Of a stretch of 43,802 bases of DNA, positions 7,935 to 16,425 are shown piece after piece. The DNA comes from Clostridium sp. CAG:964 (GTDB lineage Bacteria; Bacillota; Clostridia; Oscillospirales; Acutalibacteraceae). Every line of letters begins with the position of its first letter. Position 1 is the stretch's first letter. The translations under genes and the position numbers were made by a program. The notes under the pieces are model-generated. The model was not told where the DNA came from. It saw only the letters and a program-made list of their open reading frames with translations, and searched no databases. The stretch lies in the NCBI GenBank assembly GCA_000435335.1, contig FR891342.1, forward strand, positions 1-43,802, read 5' to 3'.

Positions 7935-9818
7935 TTAAAACAGGCTGCAAACAAGGTCGCAGTATTCTACCGGCTTTTCTAGTGGCAAGCCGGCAATAAG
8001 CAAGCCTTGGTTATAAAGAATTTCAGCTAGTTTTCCGGCCTTTTCCTTGTCGCTCTCATAGGCATTCTTCAGTGCCTCAAAAGCAGGGTGGTCGGCATTA
8101 AGCTCAAGCACCTTGCTGGCCTTTGGCTTTGGCTCGTCGCCGGGTGTTTGTGAGAAGTACTTCTCCATTTCTATTGAAATTGCACCCTCGGCAGACAGGC
8201 AAACCGGGTGTGACTTTAGATTCTTTGAAATTACAGCTTTTGTTACCTTATCCTTAAGCTTTTCGGCAACAAAGTCAAGCAGCTCTTTATTTTCCTGTGT
8301 CTGCTTTTCTGTTTTCTCCTTTTCCTCATCACTTTGAAGCTCTGCATGCTCATCAGCTATAGACATAATTGTCTTTTCGCCATATGTTATAAGTGACTTT
8401 GCAACAAACTCGTCTATATCGTCTGTGAAATACAAAAATTCGTAGCCCTTGTCCTTGCACAGCTCAGTTTGTGGAAGCGCCTGTATTTTTTCTGCTGTTT
8501 CGCCGCAAGCATAGTAAATATACTTTTGACCTTCAGGCATTCTTGAAACATAGTCGGCCAGTGTTGTGTAGCCGTCTACAGCCGAGCTTTTGAAAACAAG
8601 CAAATCCTTTAGATTTTCGTTGTTCATACCGTATGTTGAAGCTATACCGTATTTAATCTGCAAACCAAAGGCTTTCCAGAAGGTTTCGTATTTATCCGGA
8701 CTGTTCTTCAAAAGCTTTGTAAGCTCTGATTTAATTTTCTTTTCAATGTTCTTGGCGATTATGTTCAGCTGTCTGTCATGCTGTAGAAGCTCACGGGAAA
8801 TATTCAGTGACAAATCCTGAGAATCAACAACACCCTTTACAAATCTAAAATAATCCGGTACCAACTGTTCACATCTGTCCATAATCATAACGCCGTTTGA
8901 GTAGAGCTGTAAGCCCTTGTCGGCTTCCTTTGAATAGTATCCGTATGGAGCAACAGCAGGTATAAACATAAGAGCCTTATAAGATACTGCTCCCTCGGCA
9001 CTTACATTTATAGTTACAAGAGGATCTGTCATATCCATAAACTTTTCTTTATAATAGTTGTTATATTCCTCTTGGGTAACCTCGTTTTTATTCTTTCTCC
9101 ATATAGGTACCATACTGTTAAGCACCTTTTCCTCTGTTACCTGCTCATACTTAGGCTCCTCGCCCTCTTTTGCTGTGTTTACAGAGGTTTCAACATCCAT
9201 TTTTATAGGGAATCTGATGTAGTCGGAATACTTCTTAACCAATGACTGTATTTTGTAGCTTTCAAGATATTGTGAGTAGTCCTCTCCCTCGGCGTCCTCT
9301 CTTATGTGCATTATAATTTCAGTACCGCAGTTTTCCTTTGCGGTTTCCTCTATTGTGTAGCCGTCGGCACCGGAGGATTTCCACTGGTAAGCCTTGTCAC
9401 TGCCGTATTTCTTTGTATTTACGGTAACTTCGTCTGCCACCATAAAGGCAGAATAGAAGCCTACGCCAAACTGACCTATAATGTCGGACTTTTCGTCCTC
9501 GCTTAGGTCATTTTTAAATTGCAGGCTGCCGCTTTTGGCAATAGTACCCAGGTTATCCTCAAGCTCCTCTAAGCTCATACCAATACCGTTGTCAGCAACA
9601 GTAATGGTTCTGTCCTCTTTATTAAGGTAGATTTTAATAAACAGCTCCGGCAGCTTCTCAGCTGTGGTGTCTGTTAAAGATACAAAGTGCAGCTTATCGA
9701 GTGCGTCACTGGCATTTGAAATAATTTCTCTTAAAAAAATCTCCTTATGTGTATAAATGGAGTTAATCATTAAATCCATTAATCTTTTGGACTCGGCCTT
9801 AAAATTTTTCTTTTCCAT
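7935..9818 (-). CDS. htpG: Molecular chaperone HtpG (Hsp90)
   Basis: An ATP-dependent cytoplasmic chaperone acting on late folding intermediates. At 627 residues it matches E. coli HtpG (624). The N-terminal GHKL ATPase has REIISNASDALDKL, DNGIGM and GQFGVGFYSAF; middle and dimerisation domains follow. There is no MEEVD tail, as expected in bacteria. AGAGGTAA precedes the ATG. It is the second gene of an operon, 54 bases after the cyclophilin gene, downstream of a CIRCE operator, so HrcA-controlled heat-shock expression is predicted. Confidence 0.97.
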   Translation of the reverse strand: MEKKNFKAESKRLMDLMINSIYTHKEIFLREIISNASDALDKLHFVSLTDTTAEKLPELFIKIYLNKEDRTITVADNGIGMSLEELEDNLGTIAKSGSLQFKNDLSEDEKSDIIGQFGVGFYSAFMVADEVTVNTKKYGSDKAYQWKSSGADGYTIEETAKENCGTEIIMHIREDAEGEDYSQYLESYKIQSLVKKYSDYIRFPIKMDVETSVNTAKEGEEPKYEQVTEEKVLNSMVPIWRKNKNEVTQEEYNNYYKEKFMDMTDPLVTINVSAEGAVSYKALMFIPAVAPYGYYSKEADKGLQLYSNGVMIMDRCEQLVPDYFRFVKGVVDSQDLSLNISRELLQHDRQLNIIAKNIEKKIKSELTKLLKNSPDKYETFWKAFGLQIKYGIASTYGMNNENLKDLLVFKSSAVDGYTTLADYVSRMPEGQKYIYYACGETAEKIQALPQTELCKDKGYEFLYFTDDIDEFVAKSLITYGEKTIMSIADEHAELQSDEEKEKTEKQTQENKELLDFVAEKLKDKVTKAVISKNLKSHPVCLSAEGAISIEMEKYFSQTPGDEPKPKASKVLELNADHPAFEALKNAYESDKEKAGKLAEILYNQGLLIAGLPLEKPVEYCDLVCSLF

Positions 9819-9872
9819 TATCCGTTACCTCTTTTTTAATTAAAATTTACTATATGCAAAATATTAAATCAA

Positions 9873-10391
9873 TCAGCACTTTTCAGGCTGTGGATACTCT
9901 ACGCCAAGCGTATCTACAGTAATAGCTTTTATAACCTGCGGGTCAAGAGGCTTGTCTGAATAGTCGGTGTCACACTCTGCAATTGCGTTTACAGCCTCCA
10001 TGCCCTCTGTTACCTTACCAAATGCAGCATAAGAGCCGTCTAGGTGCGGTGCGTCCTTGTGCATAATAAAAAACTGTGAGCCTGCCGAATTTGGCATCAT
10101 TGAACGAGCCATTGAAAGTACGCCGGCTGTATGCTTAAGGTCATTCTTGAAACCGTTTTGTGCAAACTCGCCCTTTATGCCGTAACCCGGGCCGCCGCAG
10201 CCGTTTCCGTCAGGACAGCCGCCCTGAATCATAAAGCCGTATATAACCCTGTGGAATGTAAGCCCGTTATAAAAGCCGCTGTTAGCTAAGCTTATAAAAT
10301 TATTTACCGTATTAGGTGCAATTTCAGGGTAAAGCTCGCCCTTAATAATATCACCGTTTTCCATTTCGATTGTAAAAATTGGATTGCTCAT
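9873..10391 (-). CDS. Peptidyl-prolyl cis-trans isomerase, cyclophilin type
   Basis: It catalyses cis-trans isomerisation at prolyl bonds during folding. The 172-residue protein is a single cyclophilin domain with FHRVIYGFMIQGG (active-site Arg), the SAGSQFFI strand, and HLDGSYAAFGKV. No signal peptide is seen, so it should be cytoplasmic. GAAGGAGA precedes the ATG by about 11 bases. It is the first gene of the CIRCE-controlled operon with htpG, so two folding helpers would be induced together. Confidence 0.93.
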   Translation of the reverse strand: MSNPIFTIEMENGDIIKGELYPEIAPNTVNNFISLANSGFYNGLTFHRVIYGFMIQGGCPDGNGCGGPGYGIKGEFAQNGFKNDLKHTAGVLSMARSMMPNSAGSQFFIMHKDAPHLDGSYAAFGKVTEGMEAVNAIAECDTDYSDKPLDPQVIKAITVDTLGVEYPQPEKC

Positions 10392-10496
10392 TATATTAAT
10401 ATTCTCCTTCGGTTTAAATAATCTATAAACACAGCTACGCAGATATTTTTACAAATCCTATCCGCATACAAGCAGTGTTTACTGTCAGTGTTTAGT

Positions 10497-10549
10497 ATTA
10501 TATATCATACTCAAATAAATTTCAAGCACTCTAACCCTTAGAGTGCTAA
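10497..10549 (-). promoter_or_regulatory. Sigma-A promoter with overlapping CIRCE operator
   Basis: On the minus strand the operator reads TTAGCACTC, nine bases, GAGTGCTTG (10549-10523). The HrcA consensus is TTAGCACTC-N9-GAGTGCTAA, so only the last two bases differ. Its 3' arm overlaps the -35 TTGAAA (10525-10520). After a 17-base spacer the -10 is TATAAT (10502-10497). The layout strongly predicts repression of the cyclophilin-htpG operon by HrcA. Confidence 0.9.
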
Positions 10550-10638
10550 TTTTTTTGTAAATTTTGTAAGTATTCATTATTAACAAACCGTGAACATTAA
10601 TTTTATAAATAAAATATTTAATAATACAGCGTATTCTA

Positions 10639-10668
10639 TTGAAAATATTGTACAATTTGTGATAATAT
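10639..10668 (+). promoter_or_regulatory. Probable promoter and palindrome of the MocR-type regulator
   Basis: TTGAAA (10639-10644) is followed by GATAAT at 10661-10666 with a 16-base spacer. Inside the spacer lies the 10-bp palindrome ATTGTACAAT (10647-10656), a plausible operator for autoregulation (inference). Confidence 0.5.
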
Positions 10669-10687
10669 AAGTTAAAGGGTGTGTGCT

Positions 10688-12067
10688 ATGCTTTATGATT
10701 ATATTAACTTAGACAAAGAACAAAAGGAACCTTTGTATATACAGCTGTACAGCAATATTAAGCTAAATATACAAAACGGAAATATACAGGCAGGCAGTAA
10801 GCTGCCGTCAATACGAAAGCTGTCGGCGGATTTAAACATAAGCAAAACTACCGTTGAAAATGCTTACTCTCAGCTTTGTGCAGAGGGATATATTACAAAC
10901 AAGCCCCAAAGCGGCTTTTATACCGCAGATGCTGCGGCAAGCAATATTAAAAGCACTTATCTGCCCCATATATCCGAAGCCGGCAGCTCCTCTGCCGTGT
11001 GGAAATATGACTTTACGGGAAAAAGCGTTGACATAGGCGACATAAGCCTAAAGCTTTGGAAAAAGTACATTCGTTACATCATTAACTGCGACTACCTCAT
11101 AACCTCCTATGGCGACCCTCAGGGCGAACAGCGGCTAAGGCAGGCGTTGTCCAAGTACAGCTACAGTGTTCGTGGAGTAACGGCAGACTGCGGTGAAATT
11201 GTTATAGGTGCAGGCACACAGCCGCTTTTGTATATACTTTGCGGAATATTAAGGCAGCACTACGGAAATATAATTGCAGTAGAAAGCCATGGCTTTTCGT
11301 ATGCCGAAAGGGTTTTTGCCGACTGTAACTACAGCGTTGTAAAGGCAGAAGCAGACCGAAGCGGTATTGATGTTGACTTTCTTAAGAACACCGGTGCAAG
11401 AATACTTCTTATAAATCCGTCGGGCAATTTACAAAACGGCAAAACTCTTAAGGTTAGCAGGCGTAACGAGCTTTTGCACTGGGCAGAGGAAAACGACGGC
11501 ATAATAATAGAGGACGATTATAACGGTGAGTTAAAATATTCATCAAAGCCTGTACCCGCTATGCAGGGCAGCAATAAAAACAGGGTGGTTTACATCGGCT
11601 CTTTTTCAAAGCTACTTTTGCCGTCGGTAAGAATAGGATATATGGTGCTATCCCCTGAGCTTTTAGGCTGTTACACAGCCAATAAAGAAAAATATAACCA
11701 AACAGCCTCCAAAATGGAGCAGCTCGCACTGGCTAAATATATTTCAGACGGTCAAATGGAGCGCAGCTTAAGACGACTGCGAAAAATATATAAAGATAAA
11801 AGTGAGTTTACCTTAAAACAGCTAAAGCAAATTTCAAAATTCGCAAAAGTAACACTGCTTGAAGCATCACTTTCGGTCAACATTAAGCTTAACAATCCTG
11901 TTGACCTTGATAAGTTAAAGAAATTGCTTTGCGAAAATAAAATTAAAGCTATTTTTCGTGACAATGATAACAGCTCCTTTTCAATTTCTTTTTCGGGAAT
12001 AGAAAAGAGCAGCATTGAAAAGGGAATATCAATTATAGGGGAAATTATAAAAAGCTTAGCCTCCTGA
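10688..12067 (+). CDS. MocR/PdxR-family transcriptional regulator (GntR HTH fused to aminotransferase domain)
   Basis: An N-terminal GntR winged helix (about 8-75, with SKTTVENAYSQLCAEGYI) joins a class I aminotransferase-like domain. That domain has the PLP-lysine motif SFSKLLLPSVRIGY and the IIEDDYNGE segment. Such proteins sense pyridoxal phosphate or amino-acid imines and often control vitamin B6 or amine metabolism; the target here is unknown. I choose ATG 10688 (459 residues), eight bases after AAAGGG; the GTG at 10679 overlaps that site. It stands alone, upstream of the NAD-salvage genes. Confidence 0.88.
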   Translation: MLYDYINLDKEQKEPLYIQLYSNIKLNIQNGNIQAGSKLPSIRKLSADLNISKTTVENAYSQLCAEGYITNKPQSGFYTADAAASNIKSTYLPHISEAGSSSAVWKYDFTGKSVDIGDISLKLWKKYIRYIINCDYLITSYGDPQGEQRLRQALSKYSYSVRGVTADCGEIVIGAGTQPLLYILCGILRQHYGNIIAVESHGFSYAERVFADCNYSVVKAEADRSGIDVDFLKNTGARILLINPSGNLQNGKTLKVSRRNELLHWAEENDGIIIEDDYNGELKYSSKPVPAMQGSNKNRVVYIGSFSKLLLPSVRIGYMVLSPELLGCYTANKEKYNQTASKMEQLALAKYISDGQMERSLRRLRKIYKDKSEFTLKQLKQISKFAKVTLLEASLSVNIKLNNPVDLDKLKKLLCENKIKAIFRDNDNSSFSISFSGIEKSSIEKGISIIGEIIKSLAS

Positions 12068-12099
12068 TTACAAGGAAGCTTTGCCTGAAAATAAAAAAG

Positions 12100-12134
12100 C
12101 ACAATGGTGCTGCTATCGGAGCAACACCATTGTG
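12100..12134 (-). terminator. Terminator of the small XRE regulator
   Basis: Stem CACAATGGTG / CACCATTGTG (10 bp, perfect) has an inner TGCT/AGCA pairing. On the minus strand it is followed by CTTTTTTATTTT. It sits between convergent genes and lacks a T-run on the plus strand. Confidence 0.75.
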
Positions 12135-12155
12135 TAGTGACTATAGGCATAATAA

Positions 12156-12398
12156 TTATTCTGTTAATAGTCTTTCGACTGACACCCCCAAAACCTCCGC
12201 AATAGCTACAAGCTCAATATCAGAAACCATTCTGCTTTGAGTTTCTATTTTAGATAAGCCGGTAGGTGACATCTGAACCCCCTTCTCCGCCAGTGCGGCT
12301 GCCAAGTCGGTTTGTCTTAACCCTTTCTGCTTTCTTAAAGCAAGAACATTTGTGCCTATCACATTTTTTGTGCCCTTCACAGCACAGCTCTTATTCAT
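12156..12398 (-). CDS. Small XRE-family helix-turn-helix regulator
   Basis: An 80-residue single-domain DNA-binding protein. The HTH covers about 13-70: IGTNVLALRKQKGLRQTDLA, then SPTGLSKIETQSRMVSDIEL and the family-typical end AIAEVLGVSVERLL. ATG 12398 is chosen because GGGGTGA lies five bases upstream; an 18-residue longer frame has no ribosome site. No effector domain is present. Its promoter holds a near-perfect inverted repeat that could be its own operator. It is divergent from the nicotinamidase-like gene, which it may also control (inference). Confidence 0.85.
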   Translation of the reverse strand: MNKSCAVKGTKNVIGTNVLALRKQKGLRQTDLAAALAEKGVQMSPTGLSKIETQSRMVSDIELVAIAEVLGVSVERLLTE

Positions 12399-12424
12399 AC
12401 CATTCACCCCAATAATCTTACTAT

Positions 12425-12446
12425 GGGTAATTATAACAATTAACCC
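12425..12446 (-). promoter_or_regulatory. Extended -10 promoter inside an inverted repeat before the XRE gene
   Basis: On the minus strand the -10 is TGTTATAAT (TATAAT at 12435-12430). It is bracketed by GGGTTAATT and AATTACCC, an inverted repeat with one bulged base. A regulator bound here would block transcription. Confidence 0.5.
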
Positions 12447-12547
12447 TGTCACAATTTTACACTAACTTTAATAATTATTCAATAGTTATTTAGAATATTA
12501 TAAAATTTTGATATATAAATTTGTTAATAGAAAAAGGAGATAATAAT

Positions 12548-13201
12548 ATGAGAAAAGCAGATGAAGCAGCAGTAAATTTTATAGACGGAATAAAGAGAAC
12601 CCTGTGCGGTCTGCCGGAGCTTTCCCTTAAGGTTTTACAGCCGCAGGAAACCTGTGTAATAGTTGTAGATATGATAAACGGCTTTGTAAATGACGGTGCA
12701 TTGGCAAGCCCCTTTATTAAGGAAATTAACCAGGACATTGCCAACTTTGCCTCGATAGCCAGAGGAAAAGGCATTGATGTGTACGCACTGGCAGACACCC
12801 ATACAGAGCAGTCTCCGGAATTTACCGGCTACCCTGTGCACTGCCTTGCCGGAACAGATGAGTGCTTGCTTACTCCCGAATTGAACGATGCAGGAAACAT
12901 TACCGTTATAAAGAAAAACTCAACTAATGGATTTTTAGAGGATGAATTTAAAAAGAAAATACTTAACAAAGGGTATACAGCCTACATTGTAGTAGGCTGC
13001 TGTACAGACATATGCGTGCAGCAGCTTGCACTCACTTTAAAGGCGGAATTTAACCGTGAAAATAAAATTGCAAGGGTTATTGTACCAAGCAGCCTAACAG
13101 CCACATATGACGCTCCGGAGCATAACAGAGAGCTTTGCAGTCTTTTTGCCTTATATAATATGAGCATAAACGGCATAGAAATAGTAAAAAAGGTTATATA
13201 A
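12548..13201 (+). CDS. Isochorismatase-family cysteine hydrolase, probable nicotinamidase
   Basis: A 217-residue alpha/beta hydrolase of the isochorismatase fold. The expected catalytic triad is visible: Asp41 (VVDMINGF), Lys122 or 123 (IKKNSTNGF) and Cys152 (GCCTDICV). Asp83 and His85 may bind metal. ATG 12548 follows AAAGGAGA by seven bases. Only 12 bases separate it from nicotinate phosphoribosyltransferase. That makes nicotinamide deamidation to nicotinate, the preceding step of NAD salvage, the likely reaction. Substrate is inferred from context; related enzymes use other amides. Confidence 0.8.
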   Translation: MRKADEAAVNFIDGIKRTLCGLPELSLKVLQPQETCVIVVDMINGFVNDGALASPFIKEINQDIANFASIARGKGIDVYALADTHTEQSPEFTGYPVHCLAGTDECLLTPELNDAGNITVIKKNSTNGFLEDEFKKKILNKGYTAYIVVGCCTDICVQQLALTLKAEFNRENKIARVIVPSSLTATYDAPEHNRELCSLFALYNMSINGIEIVKKVI

Positions 13202-13213
13202 AGAGGTACAATT

Positions 13214-14665
13214 ATGAACAGCAAACTAAACACAAGAAATTTAACCATGCTTACTGATTTTTACGAAATTACTATGGCTAACGGATATTTCAGGTACAAT
13301 CTAAAGGATACTGCTGCCACCTTTGATATGTTCTTCAGAAAAGTACCTGACAACGGCGGTTTTGCCATAATGTGCGGACTACAGCAGGTTATAGAGTATC
13401 TTACTAACTTAAAATTTACCGATGAGGACATTAGCTACCTTAGAAGTAAGTACATTTTCAGTGAAGAATTTTTGCAGTATTTAAAGAATTTTGAATTCAG
13501 CTGTGATGTATATGCAGTGGAGGAGGGTACGCCTATCTTCCCTAACGAACCTATAGTTACGGTAACAGGCCCTGTAATTCAGGCACAGTTTGTAGAAACG
13601 GCTATACTGCTGTACATTAACCATATGAGCCTTATTGCCACAAAAGCAAACCGCATTGTCAGGGCAAGCGGCGGCAGAGCTATAATGGAGTTTGGCGCAA
13701 GGCGTGCCCAAGGCGGTGACGCCGCTATATACGGCGCAAGGGCAGCATATATAGGCGGTTGTGTAGGTACTTCAAATGTAATATCCGACTGTATGTTTGA
13801 CATTCCGGCTATGGGTACAATGGCCCACAGTTGGGTTCAGCTTTTTGACAGTGAGGAGGACGCCTTTAGAGCCTATGCCGAAACCTACCCAAGCAACTGT
13901 GTGCTGTTGGTAGACACCTACAATACAATTAAAAGCGGCGTACCAAACGCCATAAAGGTATTTAATGAGGTTTTGGTACCAAATGGCTACCGGCCAAAGG
14001 GCATTAGAATTGACAGTGGTGACATTGCATATCTTTCAAAAAAAGCAAGAGTAATGCTGGACGAAGCAGGCTTTGAGGACTGCTCCATATGCGCCTCTAA
14101 CTCACTTGACGAATATATTATTCGTGATTTACTTGAGGAGGGTGCCAAAATTGACAACTTCGGCATTGGCGAAAAACTGATAACAGCCTCCAGCGAGCCT
14201 GTTTTTGGCGGAGTATATAAGCTGGCAGCTGTTGAAAAAAACGGAAAATTTGTGCCTAAAATAAAGATTAGCGACAATGTAAGCAAAATTACAACGCCCT
14301 GTCAAAAGGAGCTTTGGCGTTTGTACGACAAGGAAAGCGGCAAGGCTATAGCCGATGTTTTAACCCTTTTAGGCGAAAATATAGACGACACAAAGCCATA
14401 CACTATTTTCGACCCTGACAACACCTGGAAGAAAAAGGAGCTTACAAACTTTAATGCAGTTAAGCTGCGCAAGCAGATTTTCAGTAAGGGCAAATGTGTA
14501 TACACCTCCCCTAGCGTTAAAGAAATTAAAAGCCACTGTGAACAGCAGCTTCAAACACTATGGAGTGAAGTAACAAGGTTTGATAATCCACACAAATATT
14601 ATGTTGACCTTTCTAAGCGCCTGTGGGACATTAAGCACGCACTTCTTACAGACAATAAAAAATAA
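13214..14665 (+). CDS. pncB: Nicotinate phosphoribosyltransferase
   Basis: It converts nicotinate and PRPP to nicotinate mononucleotide in the NAD salvage (Preiss-Handler) route. The 483-residue protein begins TMLTDFYEITMANGYF, typical of the family. It also has EFGARRAQGGDAA, GTMAHSWVQLF and the IRIDSGDIAYLS segment of the phosphoribosyl site. An AGAGG ribosome site precedes the ATG. Second gene of a two-gene operon with the nicotinamidase-like hydrolase, so both salvage steps are made together. Confidence 0.94.
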   Translation: MNSKLNTRNLTMLTDFYEITMANGYFRYNLKDTAATFDMFFRKVPDNGGFAIMCGLQQVIEYLTNLKFTDEDISYLRSKYIFSEEFLQYLKNFEFSCDVYAVEEGTPIFPNEPIVTVTGPVIQAQFVETAILLYINHMSLIATKANRIVRASGGRAIMEFGARRAQGGDAAIYGARAAYIGGCVGTSNVISDCMFDIPAMGTMAHSWVQLFDSEEDAFRAYAETYPSNCVLLVDTYNTIKSGVPNAIKVFNEVLVPNGYRPKGIRIDSGDIAYLSKKARVMLDEAGFEDCSICASNSLDEYIIRDLLEEGAKIDNFGIGEKLITASSEPVFGGVYKLAAVEKNGKFVPKIKISDNVSKITTPCQKELWRLYDKESGKAIADVLTLLGENIDDTKPYTIFDPDNTWKKKELTNFNAVKLRKQIFSKGKCVYTSPSVKEIKSHCEQQLQTLWSEVTRFDNPHKYYVDLSKRLWDIKHALLTDNKK

Positions 14666-14698
14666 CATTGCAACCAATTAAAGAGTATAAAAACAAAA

Positions 14699-14753
14699 AG
14701 CAGTACCCCGTGCCAAAGCCTTTGCTTTAGCCGTAGGTACTGCTTGCTTTTAT
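14699..14753. terminator. Bidirectional terminator between pncB and the DUF815 gene
   Basis: AGCAGTACC (14699-14707) pairs with GGTACTGCT (14736-14744), with an inner AAAGC/GCTTT hairpin. It is followed by TGCTTTTAT on the plus strand and TTTTTGTTTTTAT on the minus strand. It separates convergent genes. Confidence 0.75.
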
Positions 14754-14767
14754 ACAATTTATATTTC

Positions 14768-16075
14768 TTACTTTTGTATGCCCTGTAGGTGGTTAATATA
14801 CTGCTGTGCAGTTCTGCCGGAAATACCACCGTGGTACATTTCCCACTGCTTTGCACCGGCAATAAGCTCGTCCTCGTTCATTGTAATTCCGGTTTTCTTA
14901 GCAAGCTCCTTTACAATGTTCAAGTACTGGTCACGAGTTGGCTTTGAATAATTTATCATACAGCCAAATCTGTTTACAAGCGACATTTTTTCTTCGATAG
15001 TATCCGAACGGTGCAGGCCATCCTCAAATTCCATATCGTTTTTATCCTTCCAGGTTTCTTTAATTAAATGTCTTCTGTTTGAGGTAGCATAAATAAGTAT
15101 ATTGTCCGGCTTAGTTTCTACACCACCCTCAATAACAGCCTTTAAAAATTTGTACTCTATTTCAAATTCCTCAAAGGAAAGGTCGTCCATATAGATTATA
15201 AATTTGTAGTTTCTGTTCTTTATTTGTGCTATTACATTTGATAAATCCTTAAATTGATGCTTATATATTTCAATCATACGCAAACCATAAGGATAAAATT
15301 CATTTACAATAGCCTTAATGCTGGTGGATTTACCTGTGCCGCTGTCGCCAAACAGCAAAGCATTGTTAGCCCTTCTGCCCTCAACAAACGCCTTTGTGTT
15401 TTCTACAAGCATTTTCTTTTGTTTTTCGTAGCCTACAAGGTCGTCAAGCATAACCTTGTCCATATTGTTAATAGCTTTAAACTCAACATGGAAGTTGTCA
15501 CTGCCGGCTATCCTGAATGCCTTGTTCAGTCCAAACATTCCTACTCCGTAGTCGTTATAGAATTTAGTTACAGCATCGAAAAATTCCTGTGCGTTTGCAG
15601 TTTTTTCAAGGTCGGCACTTAGCTGTCTAACCTTTTCACTTACATTTTTATTGTACATTAATTCCTTTTTAACAATAGCCTTGTAGTTGGAGATTCTTGT
15701 AAAACAGTCAATTCCCAAAGATTTTTCAATTTCTGAAAAATCAAAGTCAAACAGTTCCCTGAACGCTTCAAAATCGTTTAGGGCAAAGTAATTTACACTG
15801 CCGTCGTTAGCACCTACCTTTTCACAGGTAATACTGAAAGGATTTTCGTTTGTAATAAGTATAAAAGAAAGGTAGTTGTGCCACAAATTTTTATCAAAGC
15901 CATAGTCTGTAGCCAATACAAGCAATCTTTTAATTTGGGTAAATATTTTTGCCGTAAGCTGACTGGAAGAGTAGCTGCCGTTTCTGTAGCCGGAAAAAAT
16001 ATCCCCCATTTCCATTAATATTGAGTCCTTTGGCATATCACCGTAAATAAGCAGTTTTGAAATAATTCTGTCCAC
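14768..16075 (-). CDS. AAA-family ATP-binding protein, DUF815
   Basis: A 435-residue protein of the DUF815 family, whose physiological role is not established. The ATPase half has Walker A GDSGTGKST and Walker B IIYMDDLSFEE. A sensor-like ATSNRRHL and RFGCMINY follow. The N-terminal half (about 1-190) is helical and shows no motif I recognise. The start is GTG 16075, seven bases after AGGGGTG. It is a single-gene unit with a strong promoter. It is not fused to any obvious effector. Confidence 0.88.
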   Translation of the reverse strand: MDRIISKLLIYGDMPKDSILMEMGDIFSGYRNGSYSSSQLTAKIFTQIKRLLVLATDYGFDKNLWHNYLSFILITNENPFSITCEKVGANDGSVNYFALNDFEAFRELFDFDFSEIEKSLGIDCFTRISNYKAIVKKELMYNKNVSEKVRQLSADLEKTANAQEFFDAVTKFYNDYGVGMFGLNKAFRIAGSDNFHVEFKAINNMDKVMLDDLVGYEKQKKMLVENTKAFVEGRRANNALLFGDSGTGKSTSIKAIVNEFYPYGLRMIEIYKHQFKDLSNVIAQIKNRNYKFIIYMDDLSFEEFEIEYKFLKAVIEGGVETKPDNILIYATSNRRHLIKETWKDKNDMEFEDGLHRSDTIEEKMSLVNRFGCMINYSKPTRDQYLNIVKELAKKTGITMNEDELIAGAKQWEMYHGGISGRTAQQYINHLQGIQK

Positions 16076-16110
16076 TATATAACACCCCTAAATGTCAGTT
16101 GATAACAAAA

Positions 16111-16139
16111 ATTTTACCACCTATATTTTGTACTGTCAA
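16111..16139 (-). promoter_or_regulatory. Promoter of the DUF815 ATPase gene
   Basis: On the minus strand: TTGACA (16139-16134), 17-base spacer, TAAAAT (16116-16111), close to the sigma-A consensus. Confidence 0.75.
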
Positions 16140-16327
16140 CTTAAAACAGCTTTAATTTATCAAACGATAAAATCAGATTTTATGTTTAATAGAATTTTGC
16201 GATAGTATATAGTTGACTGTGTTCGTGAAAAACAGTCCATTTTAAACAATAAACAATTATACATAGACCTCTTGTTTTAAATTTTTAAATTTTTTTGCGA
16301 AATTAGAAAAATTTTATAACTTTTATG
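16140..16327. other. AT-rich intergenic stretch between divergent genes
   Basis: Part of the 350-base gap between the DUF815 and AraC genes. Apart from the two promoters listed separately it holds a 6-bp inverted repeat, GACTGT (16214) with ACAGTC, about 11 bases apart. It also has long A/T runs. I see no gene or clear RNA. Confidence 0.4.
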
Positions 16328-16356
16328 TTGATTATTCAAAAAATGTATGTTACAAT
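16328..16356 (+). promoter_or_regulatory. Promoter of the AraC-type regulator
   Basis: TTGATT (16328-16333), 17-base spacer, TACAAT (16351-16356). The leader to the ATG is about 60 bases. Confidence 0.65.
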
Positions 16357-16425
16357 ATGTTTGCTTATTAAAGTATGCGTTATCACAAAATAGTGCTATA
16401 CATTTAATACAAAAGGAGAATGCTT

